A program made the translations under genes and the position numbers. A stretch of 64,000 nucleotides of DNA, from assembly GCA_016742255.1 (NCBI GenBank), contig JACVCB010000008.1, positions 89,124 to 153,123 on the forward strand, in the 5' to 3' direction. Below the pieces are notes generated by a model, which saw only the letters and a program-made list of their open reading frames with translations, made no database searches and had not been told where the DNA came from. How positions within the stretch are numbered: the first letter of the stretch is position 1; each line of letters begins with the position of its first letter. The stretch is from Leptospira sp. Lineage in GTDB: Bacteria; Spirochaetota; Leptospiria; Leptospirales; Leptospiraceae. Positions 1 to 11,858 of the stretch are shown in pieces.

Positions 1-140
<140 letters not shown>

Positions 141-169
141 TCCTTTTTATTCGATTCCAAACCTTGATA

Positions 170-200
170 AGCCAGGTTCATACCTGGCTTTTTTATTTTT
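170..200 (+). terminator. Rho-independent terminator after rpsG
   Basis: There is a perfect 8-bp stem, AGCCAGGT (170-177) and ACCTGGCT (182-189), with a 4-nt loop, followed by a T-rich tract to 200. It separates rpsG from the downstream GTPase gene, so that gene needs its own promoter or read-through. Confidence 0.85.
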
Positions 201-218
201 GCACTCTTTCCATACACC

Positions 219-2159
219 ATGAACTACCGCACAGTTGGCATTTTTGCTCATATCGATTCTGGGAAAACTACCCTCACCGAACGAATCTTATTCGAAGCTG
301 GTAAAATTTCTGCAATTGGTACCATTGAAGATGGGAACACTGAATCGGACCAACTCCAAGAAGAGATTGAAAGAGGAATCTCCATCCGGACTACATTCCA
401 TGTTGTCCCTTGGACTACAAGTTTTGGAACATTTGAAATCCAACTCATCGATACACCTGGTCATATTGATTTTAGAAACCAAGTGACCGACCTTCTCCCC
501 GCAATGGAAACAGCCATTGTCATTTTGGAAGCGGGTACAGTTGTACAATCCCAAGCAAGGTTAGTGATTGAAGAGTTACGAAAGGCAAAGATCCCCATCG
601 TTTTTTTCATCAACAAATTGGACAGGTTTGCAGAGGACTACCTCGATACACTTGTTTCCTTGGAAGAGATCTTACAAATCCCTCCTGTTTCCTTATTCCA
701 AAAAGGAGAAAATGGTTGGGAATATTATTTGGAAAACGAAAGAGTTTTTGCCAAAAGCACAAAGGAAGAATTACTCGCATGTGATGAAGAATCACTGTTA
801 ACTTACTGGAAGGAAGAAAACGAAACTTCTGAGCTTCCGAAACGTATCTTACAAAAGGGGACAGGGGAGGGGAAACTTTACCCTGTGTATGGTGGTTCCG
901 CCAAAACTGGCGAAGGTGTACGGGAGCTCCTGGATCTTGTGTTGTGGACAAATCCAAAGGAAATAAAACCAATTTCCCATTCTCCTCTCTTAGTTCTTTC
1001 TAGAAGGACCGACCCACAAATTGGTCGTTATGCGGTAGTTTGCCCCACGATGACATTACCAACCGAAGAAGTGATGGAGATCCTCCTTTTCACAAAGGAA
1101 ACACAAAGCCAAAACAAAATTGAAAGAACCATCCACGGGGAAGGGGGAACGAATCCCACTCTCTCCTTTTTATCAGCTGAAACATTGGATGGGGTAGGTT
1201 CCCTCACAAAGGGAAAACTTGGATTTGTGTTGGCAAATGAATCTTTCCAAATGGACCCGGGGAGTCCCATTCTTTATCTCGGAAATGTTCCAGATCCTTT
1301 ATCATCCAAACTCCCACCTTCAGAACTCAGTCCGTTTTCTGTGGTTTTAGAGCCGGAGATTAGTTCCGAAAAAGAGTTTTGGTTATGTCGCTTACGGGAA
1401 CTCATTTGGGAGGATCCCGGTTATCACCTGGAACTGAAAGCAGAAACGGGACAAATTGTTCTCTTTGGTAGAGGGGAACTCCATTTGGAAATTGGAATCC
1501 GAAGGATTTCTGAGAAAACGGAAAAAAAACTCTCATTTAGTTCGATAAACATTGCCAAATTAGAGCTTTTTAAAAAAATGTCTCATAAGGTTGCCCTAGA
1601 GCATCGTGCCTTTGAAGACCAAAAGTCAAGCGGCGCGCTCATCGCAGTCCTGGAAGATACTGCCGATTTTTCGAAGCAAATTGCCTTCGAGGTAAGTCTT
1701 CCGGAAGAAGTAAAACATTCGATAGAAACGTCCTTTATGGAAGCCTGCTTACACGGGTTTTACGGTGAGGAAGTTTGTGGCCTGAGACTAAGAGTCCTCT
1801 CCTATGAGATGCCTCCGGGGGATTTACAAACAACTCTCACATTACTCAAAGTAGCGATACTTGCAGGAGTGAAGGAATGTTTTCCGTCAAACACATATTT
1901 GGTTGGTCCACTCACTGAGATCGAAGTGATGGTAGACGCAAACCATTTAGGTGTAGTTCTTTCTGATCTAAGTCGCAGGAACGCAAAGGTGGTATCCACC
2001 TATGAGGCTGTGGCAGGGAAGAGTCACTTAAAAGCCAATGCATCGGCAGAAAACCTGCTTGGCTTTTCAGGGGCTCTTAGAAACATGACCAAAGGGATTG
2101 GCATTTCTTGGGAAAGGACTGCTTTTACCTCTGAATTTTATGCAGTTCTAAAGGAGTAA
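219..2159 (+). CDS. EF-G-like / TetM-like translational GTPase
   Basis: This 646-residue GTPase occupies the usual fusA position between rpsG and tuf but is not canonical EF-G. The G motifs are present: AHIDSGKTT (10-18), GISIRTT (53-59), DTPGH (78-82), NKLD (132-135) and SAK (227-229). Length and several stretches (FFINKLD, PVYGGSAK) match the Tet(M)/ribosome-protection layout of about 640 residues better than EF-G of about 690-700. The domain IV tip lacks the EF-G HDVDSS loop; SYEMPPGDLQTT stands there instead. The EF-G QSGGRGQ strand and the usual C-terminus are also missing. By family it should bind the ribosomal A site and hydrolyse GTP. Whether it translocates, recycles or protects ribosomes cannot be told from sequence. 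A canonical fusA is expected elsewhere in the genome. Confidence 0.8.
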   Translation: MNYRTVGIFAHIDSGKTTLTERILFEAGKISAIGTIEDGNTESDQLQEEIERGISIRTTFHVVPWTTSFGTFEIQLIDTPGHIDFRNQVTDLLPAMETAIVILEAGTVVQSQARLVIEELRKAKIPIVFFINKLDRFAEDYLDTLVSLEEILQIPPVSLFQKGENGWEYYLENERVFAKSTKEELLACDEESLLTYWKEENETSELPKRILQKGTGEGKLYPVYGGSAKTGEGVRELLDLVLWTNPKEIKPISHSPLLVLSRRTDPQIGRYAVVCPTMTLPTEEVMEILLFTKETQSQNKIERTIHGEGGTNPTLSFLSAETLDGVGSLTKGKLGFVLANESFQMDPGSPILYLGNVPDPLSSKLPPSELSPFSVVLEPEISSEKEFWLCRLRELIWEDPGYHLELKAETGQIVLFGRGELHLEIGIRRISEKTEKKLSFSSINIAKLELFKKMSHKVALEHRAFEDQKSSGALIAVLEDTADFSKQIAFEVSLPEEVKHSIETSFMEACLHGFYGEEVCGLRLRVLSYEMPPGDLQTTLTLLKVAILAGVKECFPSNTYLVGPLTEIEVMVDANHLGVVLSDLSRRNAKVVSTYEAVAGKSHLKANASAENLLGFSGALRNMTKGIGISWERTAFTSEFYAVLKE

Positions 2160-2208
2160 AGAACCGAATATCGGGTCTTGCACCACGATTGAGGAGTAGA
2201 TTCTAACA

Positions 2209-3414
<1,206 letters not shown>

Positions 3415-3419
3415 TCGCA

Positions 3420-3728
3420 ATGGCTGGACAAAGAATTCGCGTTAAGTTAAAAGCTTTCGATCATCGGTTGATTGACCAATCAACCTTTGAAATCGTTGCA
3501 ACTGCGAAAAGGACTGGAGCTACTGTCTCCGGTCCTATCCCACTTCCAACGAAAAAAGAAATCTACACGGTATTACGTTCTCCGCACGTGAATAAAAAAG
3601 CTAGAGAACAATTTGAAATGAGAACTCACAAGAGACTCATCGATATTTTAAATACGAATGAAGATACGGTAGAAGCCCTAATGAAGCTTCAACTCCCTGC
3701 TGGAGTTTCCGTAGATATTAAATCCTAA
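3420..3728 (+). CDS. rpsJ: 30S ribosomal protein S10
   Basis: 102 residues, the normal S10 length. It starts [17 protein letters not shown] and contains the RTHKRLIDI segment diagnostic of the family. In the 30S head S10 helps form the A-site side; as NusE it also takes part in antitermination with NusB. It is the first ribosomal gene of the S10 cluster, 5 nt after tuf. Confidence 0.97.
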   Translation: MAGQRIRVKLKAFDHRLIDQSTFEIVATAKRTGATVSGPIPLPTKKEIYTVLRSPHVNKKAREQFEMRTHKRLIDILNTNEDTVEALMKLQLPAGVSVDIKS

Positions 3729-3739
3729 GGATAGGATCC

Positions 3740-4363
3740 ATGGCTAAAGGTTTAATCGGCGAAAAATTGGGCATGGCCCACATATTCAATAACGACGGTA
3801 AGATGGTAACTGTTACTGTTTTACGCGTGGGTCCTTGTTTTGTGTCCCAGGTAAAAACATCTGCTAATGATGGCTATGAAGCTGTTCAATTAGCATTCGG
3901 TGATGCCAAAGAAAAACACTTAACAAAGGCCGAAGTTGGACACATTAAAAAAGCGAATATCGCTTCTCCTAAAAAAACTTTGGTTGAATTCAAAGGATTT
4001 GAAGGCGTTGCAGTGGGTTCAGAATTGAAACTCGCTGATGTTTTTGCTTTGAATGATACAGTAAAAGTGACCGGAACTTCTAAAGGGAAGGGAACACAAG
4101 GTGTTGTAAAACGCCATGGTTTTGCTGGTGGTCCTGCTGGGCACGGTTCTCGTTTCCAAAGACACCCTGGTTCGATTGGATCGAACACAACTCCTGGACG
4201 TGTGTTCAAGGGTTTGAAGATGGGTGGAAGAATGGGTTCTGAGCAGACAACTGTTCGAAACCTGAAAGTAGTAAAAATTGATGCAGATGCTAACTTAGTA
4301 TTTGTATCCGGTCCGGTTCCAGGAAGGGAACGCGGTATCGTTAAGATAGAAAAAATCGGATAG
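3740..4363 (+). CDS. rplC: 50S ribosomal protein L3
   Basis: 207 residues, beginning [13 protein letters not shown]. It carries the central [11 protein letters not shown]...HRHPGSIG-type loop (here [20 protein letters not shown]) that reaches toward the peptidyl transferase centre. L3 is an early 23S assembly protein. It sits between rpsJ and rplD in the standard S10 order, with purine-rich ribosome-binding sequence in the short gap. Confidence 0.97.
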   Translation: MAKGLIGEKLGMAHIFNNDGKMVTVTVLRVGPCFVSQVKTSANDGYEAVQLAFGDAKEKHLTKAEVGHIKKANIASPKKTLVEFKGFEGVAVGSELKLADVFALNDTVKVTGTSKGKGTQGVVKRHGFAGGPAGHGSRFQRHPGSIGSNTTPGRVFKGLKMGGRMGSEQTTVRNLKVVKIDADANLVFVSGPVPGRERGIVKIEKIG

Positions 4364-4374
4364 ATAGGTAGAAC

Positions 4375-5010
4375 ATGAAAGCGCGTAAATACAATAAAGA
4401 AGGCGTATTCGTAAGCGAAGTTGAACTTCCGGCAGAATTATTTGCTACCGGCATTTCGCTTGGAGCCATCTATGATGCGGTTAAAGCTGAAAATGCGAAC
4501 AACAGACAAGGAACACATTCGACTAAGGATCGTTCCGAAGTTCGCGGTGGGGGAATCAAACCTTGGGCTCAAAAAGGAACTGGTCGTGCAAGACAAGGAT
4601 CCATCAGAGCTCCACATTTCGTTGGTGGTGGTATCATTCATGGACCAAAACCAAGAGATTATTCCTCTAACTTGTCACGCAGCGTTAAGAAGAAAGCTGT
4701 TCTCTCCATCCTTAACAAAAAGGCAGAAGAAAACAGAATCGCGATCATAGAAGACGTAGAACCTTCTTCTTACTCCACAAAGTCCATCTACAACATTTTG
4801 AAGAACATGGACATTGCAGAGAAGGGTAACGTGGGATTTGTAGTAGCTGGTGAAAACCAATTCCTAAAAAGATCCACTCGCAATATAGAGAACCTCAAAT
4901 ATGTGAACAGCAAACGAGTCGTTTGCCGAGACATCCTCTATAATAACAATTTAGTAATCTCTGAAAGCGCTTTAAAAGAGCTTCAGGCTCAGTATTCTAA
5001 GAAAGGATAA
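4375..5010 (+). CDS. rplD: 50S ribosomal protein L4
   Basis: 211 residues. The [16 protein letters not shown] region forms the long loop lining the polypeptide exit tunnel, and [17 protein letters not shown] is the family signature. In other bacteria L4 represses its own S10 operon; no leader that would allow the same control is visible before rpsJ, which is only 5 nt from tuf. Confidence 0.97.
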   Translation: MKARKYNKEGVFVSEVELPAELFATGISLGAIYDAVKAENANNRQGTHSTKDRSEVRGGGIKPWAQKGTGRARQGSIRAPHFVGGGIIHGPKPRDYSSNLSRSVKKKAVLSILNKKAEENRIAIIEDVEPSSYSTKSIYNILKNMDIAEKGNVGFVVAGENQFLKRSTRNIENLKYVNSKRVVCRDILYNNNLVISESALKELQAQYSKKG

Positions 5011-5014
5011 GACA

Positions 5015-5320
5015 GTGAACCTAGAGAATGTAATCTTATCACCAGTTGTTACAGAAAAGTCGCAAGACCTGCAAACAATTGGAGAACGTATGGGAAAAAG
5101 AACTGTCAAGTATACGTTCAAAGTCCACCCGGATGCGAACAAAACTTTGATCAAACAAGCCCTGAAACAAATGTATAACGTCGTTCCGACTGCTATAAAC
5201 GTAGCCGTTTATCGTGGAAAAATGAAACGTTTTAGAAACATGCCGTCCCCAAGACCTCACTACAAAAAAGCAGTAGTGACCTTTGCTGACGGAGCAAATT
5301 TGGATTTTGCTAAGGTTTAA
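5015..5320 (+). CDS. rplW: 50S ribosomal protein L23
   Basis: 101 residues, starting at GTG (5015) 4 nt after rplD. The N-terminus [15 protein letters not shown] is the classic L23 signature, and the C-terminal half holds the exposed loop that, at the tunnel exit, docks SRP and trigger factor. Gene order rplD-rplW-rplB supports the call. Confidence 0.96.
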   Translation: MNLENVILSPVVTEKSQDLQTIGERMGKRTVKYTFKVHPDANKTLIKQALKQMYNVVPTAINVAVYRGKMKRFRNMPSPRPHYKKAVVTFADGANLDFAKV

Positions 5321-5322
5321 TT

Positions 5323-6159
5323 ATGGGAATTAGAAAACTTAAACCCACAACACAATCTAGCCGGTATTATTCGGTATTAGATTTCAAAGAAATCACAGAA
5401 GTGGTTCCTTATAAACCTCTCACTGCCAATTTTTCATACAAAGCTGGTCGTGACAATAAGGGACGTATTGCTGTTAGACGCAAAGGTGGACGTAACAAAA
5501 GAAAGTTTCGTATCATCGATTTCAAACGTAATAAATTTGGGATCCCTGCTACAGTAAAAACAATTGAATACGATCCAAACCGTTCAGCATTCATTGCTCT
5601 TGTCTGTTATGCGGATGGGGAATACCGATATATTTTAGCTCCAAACGGTCTTAAAGTTGGGGATAAAATTGAGTCTGGTCCAAACGCAGAGATTAAACTT
5701 GGAAATACACTTCCATTGGATAAAATCCCTGCAGGAACAAACGTTCACAACATCGAACTCCATATTGGAAAAGGTGGTCAGATTGCAAGAACAGCAGGTT
5801 CATTTGCTGTGATCTCTGCAAAAGACGGTGACTACGTTTCACTCAAACTTCCTTCTTCGGAAATCCGAAAGGTACGTAAAGAGTGTTTGGCGACAGTTGG
5901 AGAACTTTCCAACAAAGACCACAACTTAGTGATCATAGGAAAAGCCGGTCGTAACCGTTGGTTAGGAAAAAGACCGAAGGTAAGAGGGGTCGTTATGAAC
6001 CCTGTGGACCACCCACTCGGTGGTGGTGAAGGTAGAACTTCCGGAGGTCGTCACCCAGTGACTCCTTGGGGTAAACCTACGAAAGGATTTAAAACACGTA
6101 AGACTAGACCGTCTGATCGTTTTATTGTCCAAAGACGTAAGAAAAACAGGAATAGGTAG
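5323..6159 (+). CDS. rplB: 50S ribosomal protein L2
   Basis: 278 residues, full family length. It starts [16 protein letters not shown] and contains the C-terminal stretch [18 protein letters not shown] with the conserved histidine near the peptidyl transferase centre. The basic tail [11 protein letters not shown] is also typical. It follows rplW by 2 nt. Confidence 0.98.
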   Translation: MGIRKLKPTTQSSRYYSVLDFKEITEVVPYKPLTANFSYKAGRDNKGRIAVRRKGGRNKRKFRIIDFKRNKFGIPATVKTIEYDPNRSAFIALVCYADGEYRYILAPNGLKVGDKIESGPNAEIKLGNTLPLDKIPAGTNVHNIELHIGKGGQIARTAGSFAVISAKDGDYVSLKLPSSEIRKVRKECLATVGELSNKDHNLVIIGKAGRNRWLGKRPKVRGVVMNPVDHPLGGGEGRTSGGRHPVTPWGKPTKGFKTRKTRPSDRFIVQRRKKNRNR

Positions 6160-6172
6160 GATCTAGATACTC

Positions 6173-6451
6173 ATGGCTAGAAGCTTAAAAAAAGGTCCGT
6201 TCATCGACGACCACCTCATGAAAAAAATCACCAAGTTAAACTCTGAAGGGAAAAAAACTCCCTTCAAGTCTTGGTCCAGAAGAAGTACCATTTATCCAGA
6301 TATGATTGGTCATACAGTCATGATTCATAATGGCAAAGCGTTTGTTCCTGTTTATGTGAATGAAAACATGATTGGACACAAACTCGGTGAATTTGCTCCC
6401 ACTAGAACCTTCAAAGGTCATGGTGGAGACAAAAAAGTAGCGAAGAAATAG
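6173..6451 (+). CDS. rpsS: 30S ribosomal protein S19
   Basis: 92 residues. It begins [17 protein letters not shown] and contains [14 protein letters not shown] and [11 protein letters not shown], all S19 hallmarks. S19 binds the 30S head with S13 and contacts the A-site tRNA region. Confidence 0.97.
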   Translation: MARSLKKGPFIDDHLMKKITKLNSEGKKTPFKSWSRRSTIYPDMIGHTVMIHNGKAFVPVYVNENMIGHKLGEFAPTRTFKGHGGDKKVAKK

Positions 6452-6459
6452 GTAGAGTG

Positions 6460-6810
6460 ATGGAAGCAAAAGCAGTAGGAAAACACCTCAGAATTTCTGC
6501 CAGAAAAGCTCGCCTGGTTGCTGATGAAGTTCGTGGATACGATTACAAAGAAGCGATAGATATCTTGCGATTTACAAACAAATCTGCAAGTTCAATGATC
6601 ATTAACCTTCTCAACTCTGCAGTGGCAAATGCCATTCAGATGAATGAAAGTTTAGATCCTAGCTCACTTTATGTTAAAAAAATCTATGTGGATGATGGCC
6701 CAATCATGAAACGTTTCCGCCCAAGAGCACGAGGTCGTGCGTCTCGGATCCGTAAACGCCTAAGCCACATCACTGTTGTTGTATCTGAAATCGAAAAGAA
6801 GGTTAGCTAA
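6460..6810 (+). CDS. rplV: 50S ribosomal protein L22
   Basis: About 116 residues. [16 protein letters not shown] at the start and the [17 protein letters not shown] loop, which lines the exit tunnel, identify L22. I chose the ATG at 6460. A GTG lies one codon upstream (6457), directly against the GGTAGAG ribosome-binding sequence, so ATG has slightly better spacing, but either start is possible. Confidence 0.96.
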   Translation: MEAKAVGKHLRISARKARLVADEVRGYDYKEAIDILRFTNKSASSMIINLLNSAVANAIQMNESLDPSSLYVKKIYVDDGPIMKRFRPRARGRASRIRKRLSHITVVVSEIEKKVS

Positions 6811-6813
6811 TTT

Positions 6814-7491
6814 ATGGGTCAGAAAGTAAATCCAATCGGACTACGAATCGGAATCACACGTAACTGGGATTCGGTTTGGTTTTCCAAACAAGATTACATC
6901 AAAAATCTTCACGAAGATATCAAGATCCGTAGATTCCTTCAGAAGAAATTCAAAAATGCATCCGTTGTGAAAATCGTGATCGAAAGATTCCCTGAAAAAA
7001 TCAACGTGAACCTCCATACCTCTAAACCAGGTATGGTGATTGGTCAAAAAGGCCAAAACATCGAAGCGGTAAAACAAGAGCTAAAAAAATACGCTGATAA
7101 ACCGATTGGGATGAACATCATCGAAGTGAAAAAACCAGAGATCATCGCACAAGCGATTGCTGAAACGGTTGCCCTTCAAATCGAACAAAGGATGCCTTTC
7201 CGTCGCGTCATGAAAGCGGAACTTCGTCGTGCGATGCGCGGTGGAGTGGAAGGTGTGAAAATCCAAATCTCTGGACGTCTCAATGGGGCGGACATGGCAA
7301 GAACTGAAAAGTATATGGAAGGACGAGTTCCTCTTCATACTCTTCGTGCCAAAATTGATTTTGGATTCAAAGAAGCTCTCACGACTTTCGGACAAATCGG
7401 TGTGAAAGTATGGACTTATACAGGTGATTATTTCCCAACGAAGGAAGAATCCGATGAAGATAAATACGCTGTAAAACGTAGAACGAGTTAA
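6814..7491 (+). CDS. rpsC: 30S ribosomal protein S3
   Basis: 225 residues. It starts [15 protein letters not shown] and has a KH type-2 domain with the GQKGQNIE motif at about residues 70-80. The C-terminal domain has the [17 protein letters not shown] signature. S3 forms part of the mRNA entry pore and its helicase surface. It follows rplV after 3 nt. Confidence 0.98.
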   Translation: MGQKVNPIGLRIGITRNWDSVWFSKQDYIKNLHEDIKIRRFLQKKFKNASVVKIVIERFPEKINVNLHTSKPGMVIGQKGQNIEAVKQELKKYADKPIGMNIIEVKKPEIIAQAIAETVALQIEQRMPFRRVMKAELRRAMRGGVEGVKIQISGRLNGADMARTEKYMEGRVPLHTLRAKIDFGFKEALTTFGQIGVKVWTYTGDYFPTKEESDEDKYAVKRRTS

Positions 7492-7513
7492 GAAGTACTA
7501 AAGAGAAACCATC

Positions 7514-7927
7514 ATGTTAGCACCTAAACGAGTAAAATTTAGAAAACGCCAAAGAGGGCGCTTAAAAGGTAAGGACGAAAGAGGTTCTTACGTTGCGTTC
7601 GGTGAGTTTGGTTTAAAAGCCATCTCTTCCGGTCGTATCACTGCGCGACAAATTGAGGCAGCAAGGATCACTATCAACCGCCAAGTCAAACGAGGTGGGA
7701 AATTATGGATCAGGATCTTCCCTCATTTACCAATCACTAAAAAACCTGCCGAAACTCGTATGGGTAAAGGTAAAGGTAACCCTGAGTTCTGGATTGCTGA
7801 AATCCGACCAGGACGAGTTCTTTTTGAAATGGCTGGTGTTGATGAAGATACAGCTAGAAAAGCACTCCACCTAGCAGCATTTAAACTGCCAGTTGAAACT
7901 TCATTTGTTAAGAGGAACGTTCTATGA
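7514..7927 (+). CDS. rplP: 50S ribosomal protein L16
   Basis: 137 residues. It starts [16 protein letters not shown] and holds the [22 protein letters not shown] region, which contacts the A-site tRNA elbow and helix 38. The stop overlaps the rpmC start as ATGA (7924-7927), indicating translational coupling. Confidence 0.97.
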   Translation: MLAPKRVKFRKRQRGRLKGKDERGSYVAFGEFGLKAISSGRITARQIEAARITINRQVKRGGKLWIRIFPHLPITKKPAETRMGKGKGNPEFWIAEIRPGRVLFEMAGVDEDTARKALHLAAFKLPVETSFVKRNVL

Positions 7928-8196
7928 AAGACGATTTCAAATCACTTTCTCCAGAAGATTTGAAGAAAGAAATTCTTTCCTCTTCCGAAGAAGTCAGAAA
8001 AGCAAGATTCCAATTTGGTGTTACAAGATCTCTTGAAAACCCGAAAGTAATCCGCAATCATAAGAAGAGAATTGCCCAAGCGTTAACTGTGCTTCGTGAG
8101 AAGGAACTAGCTGCAAAAGGCAAACTCAAACAAATCGCACCGAAAGCTGGTTCGGCTCCAAAAGTCGCTAAAACAAGCAAAGGTAAGAAGAAGTAG
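7924..8196 (+). CDS. rpmC: 50S ribosomal protein L29, with C-terminal extension
   Basis: The first 65 or so residues form the L29 helical hairpin ([46 protein letters not shown]). At 90 residues it is longer than the usual 60-70, because a lysine/alanine-rich tail ([19 protein letters not shown]) is added. L29 sits near the exit tunnel with L23. It overlaps rplP by 4 nt. Confidence 0.93.
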   Translation: MKDDFKSLSPEDLKKEILSSSEEVRKARFQFGVTRSLENPKVIRNHKKRIAQALTVLREKELAAKGKLKQIAPKAGSAPKVAKTSKGKKK

Positions 8197-8199
8197 GTT

Positions 8200-8469
8200 A
8201 TGGAAGATAAAAACTCTAAAAAATCTTTAACCATTCAAGGTGTAGTTGTGAGTGATGCTATGGATAAAACTGTAGTGATCGAAATCATCACTAGAAAAGT
8301 GCACCCACGGTTTAAGAAAATTATGACCAGAACTTCTCGTGTGAAAATTCACGATGAGAAGAACGAGTGTCAAGTTGGTGATCGAGTCATCGCTGTGGAA
8401 ACAAGACCACTTTCTAAACAGAAACACCATAAACTTGTAAAGGTAATTGAGAAGGCGAAATTAGTATGA
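8200..8469 (+). CDS. rpsQ: 30S ribosomal protein S17
   Basis: 89 residues. The OB fold carries [16 protein letters not shown] near the start and [21 protein letters not shown] near the end, the S17 signatures. S17 is a primary 16S 5'-domain binder. The stop overlaps the rplN ATG as ATGA at 8466-8469. Confidence 0.96.
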   Translation: MEDKNSKKSLTIQGVVVSDAMDKTVVIEIITRKVHPRFKKIMTRTSRVKIHDEKNECQVGDRVIAVETRPLSKQKHHKLVKVIEKAKLV

Positions 8470-8858
8470 TCCAACAAGAAACTATTTTACAAGTAGCCGA
8501 TAACTCGGGTGTGAAAAAAGTCATGTGCGTTAAAGTGCTTGGCGGTTCCAAAAAACGCTACGCAACGCTTGGTGACGAAATCATCGTCGCTGTGAAAGAA
8601 GCACAACCTGCATACGGACTTCGTGACGGGCAAGGAAAAAAAGTGCATAACAAAGCGGTTCAAAGAGCCGTTGTCGTAAGAACGAAAAAAGAAGTTCGTC
8701 GTCCAGATGGAACTTATATCCGTTTTGATGACAATGCGGTTGCCATTATCGATGATAAAGGGAATCCAAAAGGAACAAGGATCTTCGGACCTGTTGCTCG
8801 CGAACTACGTGATAAAAAATACATGAAAATTATATCTCTAGCTCCGGAGGTTCTCTAA
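8466..8858 (+). CDS. rplN: 50S ribosomal protein L14
   Basis: 130 residues against a usual 122. It starts [19 protein letters not shown] and ends [24 protein letters not shown], both diagnostic. The surplus is an inserted loop near residues 50-60 ([14 protein letters not shown]). L14 lies at the subunit interface, where it contacts bridge helices and RsfS. Confidence 0.97.
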
Positions 8859-8859
8859 A

Positions 8860-9243
8860 ATGGCGACTAAGTTAGCATATAGAGGTTCCGAGCCTACTAA
8901 ATTTAAAAAAACAAAAATCAAAAAGGACGACGAAGTTCTTGTGATTTCTGGAAAAGAAAAAGGAAAAAAAGGGAAGGTTCTTGCTGTTGATAAACGCAAA
9001 GACCGTGTTTACATCGAAGGTGTGAACAAAAGAAAAAGATTCGTTCGCCCAACCCAAGAAAACCCTGGTGGTGGTGCGATTGAGATCGAATTCCCAATCC
9101 ATATTTCCAATGTGATGTTTCACGACGCAAAAGCAGAGAACAAAGCGAAGCCAAAGAAGAAAATTAAGGCTGTACGCTTAGGCTTTGCCAAGAAGGATGG
9201 TAAATCCGTACGAGTGACTCGACCTGAAGGGAAAGAAGTATAG
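8860..9243 (+). CDS. rplX: 50S ribosomal protein L24
   Basis: 127 residues, longer than the usual 102-105. The KOW motif ([22 protein letters not shown], residues about 27-48) and the [16 protein letters not shown] strand identify it. The N-terminus has about 20 extra residues and the C-terminus is Lys-rich. L24 is one of the two assembly initiators on 23S rRNA. Confidence 0.95.
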
Positions 9244-9245
9244 AT

Positions 9246-9797
9246 ATGGTACCTAGGCTTAAATCAAAATACGAAAAGGAAATTCGTCCTACACTCCAAA
9301 AGTCACTCGGCTTTCAAAGTGTGATGCGAGTTCCTAAATTAGAGAAAATCGTAATCAACGTAGGGATGGGTGAAGCTCACACAAACCCTAAGGCAATGGA
9401 AGCATGTCTTGTGGAAATTGGCCAAATCACTGGACAAAGACCTGTGAAAACTTTCGCTAAAAAATCCATCGCGGGTTTCAAAGTGAGAGAAGGAATGGTT
9501 CTCGGTTGCAAAGTGACTCTACGTGGACATCATATGTATGAGTTCCTTGATCGTTTCATCAACGTAGCCCTTCCAAGGGTTCGTGACTTTCGTGGTGTTA
9601 GCCCGAAGGGATTTGATGGCAGAGGGAATTATAACCTTTCTGTTAGAGAACAGATCATTTTCCCAGAGATCCAATTTGATAAAATCAATACGATCTATGG
9701 AATCAATATCACTTTCGTAACGAACACGGAAGTGGACAAAGAAGCGTTCGAATTATTCCAAGCCTTCGGTATGCCTTACCGAGCGGCAGGTAAGTAG
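9246..9797 (+). CDS. rplE: 50S ribosomal protein L5
   Basis: 183 residues. The [18 protein letters not shown] strand, [21 protein letters not shown] and the end segment [12 protein letters not shown] are L5 signatures. L5 binds 5S rRNA and touches the P-site tRNA. It starts 2 nt after rplX. Confidence 0.97.
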   Translation: MVPRLKSKYEKEIRPTLQKSLGFQSVMRVPKLEKIVINVGMGEAHTNPKAMEACLVEIGQITGQRPVKTFAKKSIAGFKVREGMVLGCKVTLRGHHMYEFLDRFINVALPRVRDFRGVSPKGFDGRGNYNLSVREQIIFPEIQFDKINTIYGINITFVTNTEVDKEAFELFQAFGMPYRAAGK

Positions 9798-9807
9798 GAG
9801 ATTACTC

Positions 9808-9993
9808 ATGGCGAAAAAATCAATGATGGAACGCCACGCCAAAGAGCAAAAATTCAAAGTGAGAGAGTACAATCGTTGCCCTCTTTGTGGTCGATCACGC
9901 GCTTATTTGCGCCGCTTTGATATGTGTCGTCTTTGCTTCCGGGACCTTGCTAGCAAGGCTCAGATCCCCGGTGTGAAAAAGTCCTCCTGGTAA
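9808..9993 (+). CDS. rpsN: 30S ribosomal protein S14, zinc-binding (type Z)
   Basis: The short 61-residue form. Four cysteines in two CxxC pairs (C24, C27, C40, C43) make a zinc ribbon, and the end [12 protein letters not shown] is typical of type Z. Also called rpsZ. It contacts the 30S head near S3 and S10. The neighbouring L36 is zinc-type too, whereas S4 here is zinc-free. Confidence 0.96.
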   Translation: MAKKSMMERHAKEQKFKVREYNRCPLCGRSRAYLRRFDMCRLCFRDLASKAQIPGVKKSSW

Positions 9994-10010
9994 TTAGGTT
10001 AAGGTAAGAT

Positions 10011-10409
10011 ATGAGTCTTTCAGATCCAATCGCAGATATGCTAACAAGAATTAGAAACGCACAACAAGCTAAACATGAGCTTTGTGTGATTCCTGGTAGC
10101 AAAATCAAAAAGTCCATCCTAGATCTTCTCAAAGAAGAAGGTTTTGTAGATGATGTCCAAACTGTAAAAAATGGAAGTTTTGATGACTTCCAAGTAAAAT
10201 TGAAATACGACACAGAGAAAAAACCTGTGATCCGTATGATTGAACGTGTTTCCACACCAGGACGACGGGTATATATCCAGTCTGGTGAAATCCGTCCTTT
10301 CCGAAATAACATCGGAACACTCATCCTTTCGACTTCGAAAGGTGTGATGACGGGAAAACGCGCTCGCAAACTCAGAGTAGGAGGGGAAGTTCTCTGTAAG
10401 GTATTCTAG
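10011..10409 (+). CDS. rpsH: 30S ribosomal protein S8
   Basis: 132 residues. [19 protein letters not shown] at the start and the C-terminal [15 protein letters not shown]...GGEVLCKVF define S8, a primary binder of 16S helix 21. In E. coli it represses the spc operon by binding mRNA at rplE; I cannot see whether that holds here. Confidence 0.97.
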   Translation: MSLSDPIADMLTRIRNAQQAKHELCVIPGSKIKKSILDLLKEEGFVDDVQTVKNGSFDDFQVKLKYDTEKKPVIRMIERVSTPGRRVYIQSGEIRPFRNNIGTLILSTSKGVMTGKRARKLRVGGEVLCKVF

Positions 10410-10423
10410 AGAACGATAACACC

Positions 10424-10963
10424 ATGTCTCGAGTTGGAAAAAGTATCATCAAATTGCCTGCAAAGGTAGAAGTTAAAGCAGATGCAGAAGTCCTTACAAT
10501 CAAAGGGCCGTTAGGGGAATTAAAAACTCCACTTTACGAAGGTGTCGGAGCAAACGTTGAAAACGGCGAATTGGTGTTCACAAGAAAAAGTGAAGACCAA
10601 AAGACAGTGGCTCTCCACGGTCTCGTTCGTTCCCTTGCGATGAACTGTGTAAAGGGTGTCACAACTGGATGGGAAAAAAACCTAGAAATCACTGGGGTCG
10701 GTTACCGTGCACAAAAACGTGGTAAGGATCTTGTGATGGCACTTGGTTATTCTCACGAAGTGGTTTTCCCTGAGCCAAATGGCATCAAAATTGAAGTCGC
10801 AGATCAGCTCAAAATCAAAGTATCGGGCATTGACCGACAACTGGTTGGACAAGTTGCGGCTGACATTCGTTCCAAAAGACCTCCAGAGCCTTACAAAGGG
10901 AAAGGGATCAAATATCAGAACGAATACATCCGTAGAAAGGCCGGAAAAACCGGTAAGAAGTAG
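10424..10963 (+). CDS. rplF: 50S ribosomal protein L6
   Basis: 179 residues with two tandem L6 domains. The start [16 protein letters not shown] and the end [27 protein letters not shown] are family signatures. L6 lies near the sarcin-ricin loop and the GTPase-associated centre, so it contacts elongation factors. Confidence 0.97.
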   Translation: MSRVGKSIIKLPAKVEVKADAEVLTIKGPLGELKTPLYEGVGANVENGELVFTRKSEDQKTVALHGLVRSLAMNCVKGVTTGWEKNLEITGVGYRAQKRGKDLVMALGYSHEVVFPEPNGIKIEVADQLKIKVSGIDRQLVGQVAADIRSKRPPEPYKGKGIKYQNEYIRRKAGKTGKK

Positions 10964-10969
10964 AACGTC

Positions 10970-11338
10970 ATGATCAACAAGACAGCTAAAAATAGTAAAA
11001 GATTGAGAAGAGCGGAGAGAGTTCGTTACAAACTCCGCCAAACATCGGATAGACCTCGGTTAGTGTTTAACAAAACAAACCGTTACCTGACTGCACAAAT
11101 CATTGATGATGCAAAAGGTGTAACACTAGTTTACGCAACCACTCTCGAGAAAGATTTTCCGAAACATGAAAATTCTAAGAAGAGTAAATCGGCTGCAACC
11201 GAACTCGGTAAAGTAGTCGCTGATAAGGCGAAAAAAGCGGGTGTTTCCCAAGTGGTACTAGACCGTTCTGGGATGGTTTACCATGGAAGAATCGCTGCGT
11301 TTGCTGATTCTGCCCGTGAAGGTGGATTGGAGTTCTAA
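10970..11338 (+). CDS. rplR: 50S ribosomal protein L18
   Basis: 122 residues. A basic N-terminus precedes [20 protein letters not shown] and the end [25 protein letters not shown], which is the L18 consensus. L18 binds 5S rRNA together with L5. The stop abuts the rpsE ATG with no gap. Confidence 0.97.
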   Translation: MINKTAKNSKRLRRAERVRYKLRQTSDRPRLVFNKTNRYLTAQIIDDAKGVTLVYATTLEKDFPKHENSKKSKSAATELGKVVADKAKKAGVSQVVLDRSGMVYHGRIAAFADSAREGGLEF

Positions 11339-11845
11339 ATGATGTTAGAAGAAGAAACAAAAGAATTTACTGAGAAAGTCGTTAAAATCGACCGCGTCGC
11401 CAAAGTAGTAAAAGGGGGACGTCGTTTCTCTTTTAATGCTCTTTCCGTTGTAGGTGACTCCAAAGGAAAAGTAGGCATTGGATTTGGAAAAGCAAATGAA
11501 GTTCCAGATGCAATCCGTAAGTCCATTGAATCGGCAAAAAAGAATTTAAAATCCATTCATTATATTGGTCACACCGTTCCTCACGATGTGGTTGGACAAT
11601 TCAAATCAGCACGTGTGATTTTGAAACCAGCTTCACCTGGAACTGGGATCATCGCTGGAGCTTCTGTTCGTTCCGTGTTGGAAAGAGCAGGGATCCAAGA
11701 TGTTCTAACAAAGTCTTGGGGATCTTCAAACCCGATGAACATTGTAAAGGCGACTATGGATGCATTACAACAGTTGGAAACTCCGTCTATGGCGGTGAAA
11801 CGACGTGGTGTTAGCCTCAAACACTTGTTTGGGCAAGATCTATAA
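11339..11845 (+). CDS. rpsE: 30S ribosomal protein S5
   Basis: 168 residues. The N-terminal double-stranded-RNA-binding-like domain has [21 protein letters not shown] and the second domain has [22 protein letters not shown]5 helps form the mRNA entry channel and accuracy centre. Two ATGs are available (11339 and 11342); the first directly abuts the rplR stop. Confidence 0.97.
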   Translation: MMLEEETKEFTEKVVKIDRVAKVVKGGRRFSFNALSVVGDSKGKVGIGFGKANEVPDAIRKSIESAKKNLKSIHYIGHTVPHDVVGQFKSARVILKPASPGTGIIAGASVRSVLERAGIQDVLTKSWGSSNPMNIVKATMDALQQLETPSMAVKRRGVSLKHLFGQDL

Positions 11846-11858
11846 AAGGGTACTGACT

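Noticed and set aside
610..972. 120-codon - strand frame opposite the GTPase gene
   Set aside because: Antisense shadow of a clear GTPase gene with no ribosome-binding site or recognisable motifs.
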